Source of the DNA: Cryptomeria japonica
Lineage: Eukaryota; Streptophyta; Pinopsida; Cupressales; Cupressaceae
NCBI RefSeq assembly: GCF_030272615.1
Contig: NC_081409.1
Span: 528,794,291 to 528,858,290, forward strand
Reading direction: 5' to 3'
Length of the DNA stretch: 64,000 bases
The notes beneath the pieces are model-generated. The model did no database searches. It saw nothing but the letters and a program-made list of their open reading frames with translations, and had not been told where the DNA came from. Positions 60,728 through 64,000 of the stretch are shown here, one piece after another. The position numbers and the translations under genes were made by a program. The stretch's first letter is position 1. The number at the start of each line of letters is the position of its first letter.

Positions 60728-61596
60728 TTTAGCTTTACAATTAGAAAATGCACAGTAGGAAGAATTGACTGAACCGACTGAAGTATCAAATAACACTTTC
60801 AATTCATGAAAACCAACAAGAAAAGAGGAAGAACTTGCACTCACCTTTCATGTAGAACTGAGAATTCACAGAGTCCGGAGCAAGAAATGTCGCTTGCATT
60901 AGCCTTCTACTTACCAAATTGGGTAAATAATAAAGGGAAGTAACTTGTTTTAAATAAAATAAATCTTAGGGACTGGCCTAAAATATCGGCCGCACGATCT
61001 GTCATGATTTGAAAACTACATACTCATTCATGCCAAATCATGTCGAAAAGATCAAGTTCTGACAGTTTATTAAAGCAAGTATTTTCTCCTCTGCATCCTT
61101 TACTTGAAATGATTATTTGGAATGATTATTCCCAAGTACGGATTCACATCACAATTCATTTTTCCAAGATTTGTCTTTTAAATCAAAAATATTCCCTATA
61201 TGCCGACACTTGTCCATTTTATCTCCAAAGTCATCAATCCTCAAAGTTTGAACCTTGAACCTTGATACCTTCGAAAAGAAGTTCAAAGGTTCAAATTCAA
61301 AAAAGCATTAGTGCAAAACATGCGAACATGAAGCTTACCCATTATAAAACATGACTTACGTGAGACTTGCTTTAACATGTTGAACCTTGAACCTTGAACC
61401 ACTCTAAAGGTTCATGATTCAAGTTCAATGAACTACGACCACCAAGACTTTTAACACCCTTTTTTAATAGCCGCTATGTCACATACCGCACTTGAAACTT
61501 GAAACGGTTCAAGTGAGAGGTTCAGTTCAAGAAAAATTGCAAGGGGGAAAAATTTAAAGAACGCGAAAAAGACAGAAAAACAAGAGTGGACTAACA
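58469..61596 (-). repeat. Candidate 5' LTR of M2, outer part
   Basis: Starts on the minus strand TGTTAGTCCACTCTTG at 61596. Similarity to the 3' LTR stops exactly there (ggactaaca, then different flanks). The LTR terminus TGTTAG pairs with the CCAACA end, apart from one base. Confidence 0.65.
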
Positions 61597-63267
61597 TGAC
61601 TAATGATGGGGCATTGGAGATGGTCATCTAGGTGGGCTAAGAGAAAATTAGGATGCTCCACGGGATAGAGTCAAGATGGGTCCAGATCCAGATGGTAGAC
61701 AAACTAGACCCGCGAGCAAATCAAAGGCTAAGTGGTGGCAAAAGGCTATAGACGAGCAGATGTATATATTTTTTAAGTCCACTTTGAACTTGAACTTTCA
61801 CCGGTTCAAAGTTCATCGGTTCAAAGTTCACCGGTTCAAAGTTCATTGGTTCAAAGTGGTTCAATGGTCCAAATTTCATTATCATCACTCATTTCCCTTG
61901 GGCCCAAGAAGGTAAAAGAAAACAAGCAAAGGTAAAAAGCAAGCAGGTTGCTAAAGATCTAGCAGTGGTCACTATACCTCATGATGAAGATGTACAGTGT
62001 TTATTCGTTGTGACTTGGCGACCAAATACTGGGGCCCTCTAAGGAAGCAGTTTGGAGGAAGAAATAAAAAATGCAGATTAAGGTTGATCGGATGGAAGAG
62101 ATTCATTTTGGTAGTGAGTACAGGTCATGCTAAGATGGCAAGGTAGGAACCATGGAACCAACCAAAAAGTGACACGTGAACGGCCCGATAGAAAAGAAGG
62201 TGAAATGGAGTGTATCATCGACCATCGAAATAAGTGTTTCAGTGCTAACCCGATGACCCGATGAAGAAAGCAATGCTAGTTACAATCAGAAGCCGAAAGT
62301 GGTGGTAGGCAAAGAAGCGTCCAGGGATGCATGCAAAATGAGAAGAAAAAGCCATCAAGTAGTTTGAGGTCCGGTTACTCAGCTCAAAGAAAGTCTGCAT
62401 GAGTCTTTCTCATGATCTTGAGGTGATAAGGATTGATTTTGAGTGCCATGTGGGTCAACTTTTAGTTGACTAAGAGTTTGAACTGAATTGCATGCATTTT
62501 TCTCATGATTTTGAGCCTTTTTGGTGGCTTTTTATTTCTACGAGAGGATCAGTTTTTAGAGGAGATATTTTCATTGGGAGTTCATCTTTAGTCATTCTGG
62601 AGTTATCTTTCCTCTACCTTTTGGAAGGTTTTTGTATTAAGTGCAAAAATTTTATCGTTCTTCACTAGTTCTTGATGATTCTCTTGTTGTTTTTAGCAGA
62701 GAATACATTCTTGTAGCTCATATGCAGTTTTATGACAGAATTCTGAATAAAAAATTACCATCTTATGCCTTATATCTTTACAGTTCATTTTATTATCCTT
62801 GATTGAGAGTTAGTTTATTGTGTTATTGTCTAGATAACCTTTGAATTTTCTATCTCATTTGTAAGACACAGGTTGTGCATTGTGATAAATTGGTTCATTT
62901 GGTTGATTGTGAAAGTTTCTCGTTCCTTTCAATTTCTTGAAGTTTAAATCCTTTGCATGAAATATTTATGTGTTATGAACCAGAAGTCTATTTGTGTAGA
63001 TTAGTGTTTTTAGGAGTGTATCTCTGTCATTTTGAGATATCTTATTGATGCTTCACCTTGGTTTAGCATTTGTAAGTAATTCTATTTTAGTTTTTAGTTT
63101 TTCTCCCCATTTTCTCAGTAAAGATTTAGAGTTATTCACAGGGAACCAACCCTTCATCTGGAGGTTAATTCTCACTATAGGCAACCCACAAGCCTGTGAA
63201 TTATCCCATGTGTCATCAAGTTGCATGAGCTTTTAGCTTGTGCTCTATGGGTGCAATTTGAGTGACA
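61597..63267 (+). other. Flank of M2 and probable LTR of R1
   Basis: The part nearest the R1 primer site must be an LTR, probably ending in gtgaca (63267), but I could not fix its start. A 15-bp repeat lies at 61799-61858. The segment at about 61945-62040 reads AVVTIPHDEDVQCLFVVTWRPNTGAL in one frame, which might be a protein relic; I do not recognise it. Confidence 0.4.
61799..61858. repeat. 15-bp tandem repeat, 4 units
   Basis: Units caccggttcaaagtt at 61799, 61814, 61829 and 61844, with one or two changes each. The ggttcaaa core resembles the heptamer repeats of the adjacent M2 LTR. Confidence 0.9.
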
Positions 63268-63275
63268 AAATTTTT

Positions 63276-63293
63276 TGGCATGCCCGATGGGAC
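63276..63293 (+). other. Primer-binding site of R1
   Basis: TGGCATGCCCGATGGGAC after a T-run. The form (TGGCNNGCCCGGTGGGAC) is one I associate with plant gypsy elements; tRNA not assigned. It differs from the sites of T1 and M2, so R1 is a third gypsy lineage. Confidence 0.65.
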
Positions 63294-63494
63294 TTCTTTG
63301 GATTGATCAATCCAAAGCTTTTTCCACAAAAATCTGAATTTTGGTGTAAAAATCAGAAATTACAGCCTTTGGAGGCAAAATCTACCCACACCTGGCGACT
63401 CTGAGTTATAAGTTTGCTGGTTTCAGCAGTCTAATTGTTGGTATATTTCAAAAAAGTTTTGTATTCTAAATTCCAGCTATTTAAATGAGAAAAT

Positions 63495-64000
63495 ATGTTT
63501 GATTGTCAGGGACAGTATCAATATCCACCACCCTATTATGAAGGTATTGCTCCTGCACCTTCTTATCAGCCATACCCAAATAGCCATATTACTGCCAATA
63601 ATCAGCAAGTTTATCCTTCATATCACCCACCCACCACAACTCAATCTGCATGGCAGCCTAATCTAGCTTACAATTAGCCTCAAGAAGGTTATATTGATGC
63701 AAATCGATATAGTTCAGAGCTTATAAAGATAAAATGCATGGCACAAAAGCAACATGAGTTGCAGGAAAAAGCATTGATTGATCAAGCTTATCATTATAAG
63801 AAAGAGTTGGAGGCACAAAAGATATATTATGAAGAACATTTTACAAACGAGGTTGCTGCTAAAGATGAGGAAATGAAAATGTTGGAAGAAGAGGTAACAA
63901 AGGCATTTGAGAGATTTGCTGACAGGGTAAACAATGCTAATGTTGTTGTCAAGGAAGAATTTGTTGCAAGAGAAAAGATTATGAGCATGTTGTCTGCCAA
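63495..64000 (+). pseudogene. N-terminal ORF (gag or leader ORF) of R1 (partial)
   Basis: ATG at 63495, about 200 bp after the primer site. The first 60 residues are rich in Q, P and Y (QYPPPYYEGIAPAPSYQPYP), then a TAG at 63675-63677. The frame is open again to the window edge with a long charged helix (LEAQKIYYEEHF, EEEVTKAFERFADRV), probably coiled coil. The sequence before the TAG (AATTAGCCTCAA) suggests a former CAG. No capsid motif is reached before the edge, so whether it is gag or a separate leader ORF is undecided. Confidence 0.6.

Larger units (their letters stand above)
22491..61596 (-). mobile_element. M2: minus-strand Tat-type element with candidate giant LTRs, containing T1
   Basis: Two direct copies of one sequence (22491-27191, and 33282-34850 joined with 58469-61596) flank a minus-strand gag-pol region. 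A tRNA-Arg-like primer site (33120-33137) lies just inside the copy at 33144. A primer site must abut a 5' LTR, so the flanking copies are best read as LTRs of about 4.7-4.8 kb with termini TGTTAG and CCAACA. Weaknesses: the 3' copy lacks the last 138 bp (33144-33281), and I see no clear polypurine tract before 27191. The 5' LTR was later split by T1. Confidence 0.65.

Noticed and set aside
63385-63400. A second primer-binding site (ctggcgactctgag) near R1
   Set aside because: It is not next to an LTR end; the site at 63276 is better placed.

Overview
This window is almost entirely nested, decaying LTR retrotransposons. I found no convincing single-copy host gene, tRNA, rRNA or CRISPR array. 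The AT-rich composition, the number of stacked Ty3/gypsy (Tat-type) and Ty1/copia elements, and the advanced decay suggest the intergenic repeat space of a seed plant with a very large genome. A conifer is my best guess, from general knowledge and not from a marker gene.

Layout. (1) 1-3722: the 5' end of a minus-strand Tat-type element (M1; LTR, leader with a 39-bp minisatellite, start of gag). (2) 3723-11374: the 3' half of a plus-strand Tat-type element (P1; integrase, a plant mobile domain (PMD) gene in antisense, 3' LTR), into which M1 inserted. (3) 11375-21292: old non-coding DNA with a run of about 13 small palindromes, a probable solo copia LTR and a gag relic. (4) 21293-22441: an unidentified minus-strand reading frame. 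(5) 22491-61596: a minus-strand Tat-type element (M2) that appears to have LTRs of about 4.7-4.8 kb, each containing a frame of roughly 990 codons. Its internal region is 27192-33143. (6) 34851-58468: a complete plus-strand Tat-type element (T1, TSD GTTTA) inserted inside the M2 5' LTR frame. (7) 43441-50124: a nearly intact minus-strand copia element (C1, TSD CTATA) inserted inside T1, in the RNase H region. (8) 61597-64000: flank, then the PBS and gag start of another plus-strand element (R1).

The nesting order M2, then T1, then C1 agrees with LTR divergence counted by eye: about 7-8% for M2 over about 400 bp, about 5% for T1 over about 390 bp, and about 4.3% for C1 over 1052 bp. The M2 3' LTR keeps the uninterrupted target sequence around 24045-24060, so the T1 insertion can be read against an empty site in the same window.

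The most interesting content is: (a) the candidate giant LTRs with a long sense reading frame; (b) PMD genes carried in antisense between integrase and 3' LTR by two related Tat-type elements; (c) two different positions of the extra archaeal-type RNase H (PR-aRNH-RT in M2, RNH-aRNH-IN in T1); (d) a G-patch domain in the T1 polyprotein; and (e) the palindrome run at 12.7-13.8 kb. Most pol genes are dead: several stops are CAG to TAG changes, and catalytic residues are lost in T1 and M2.
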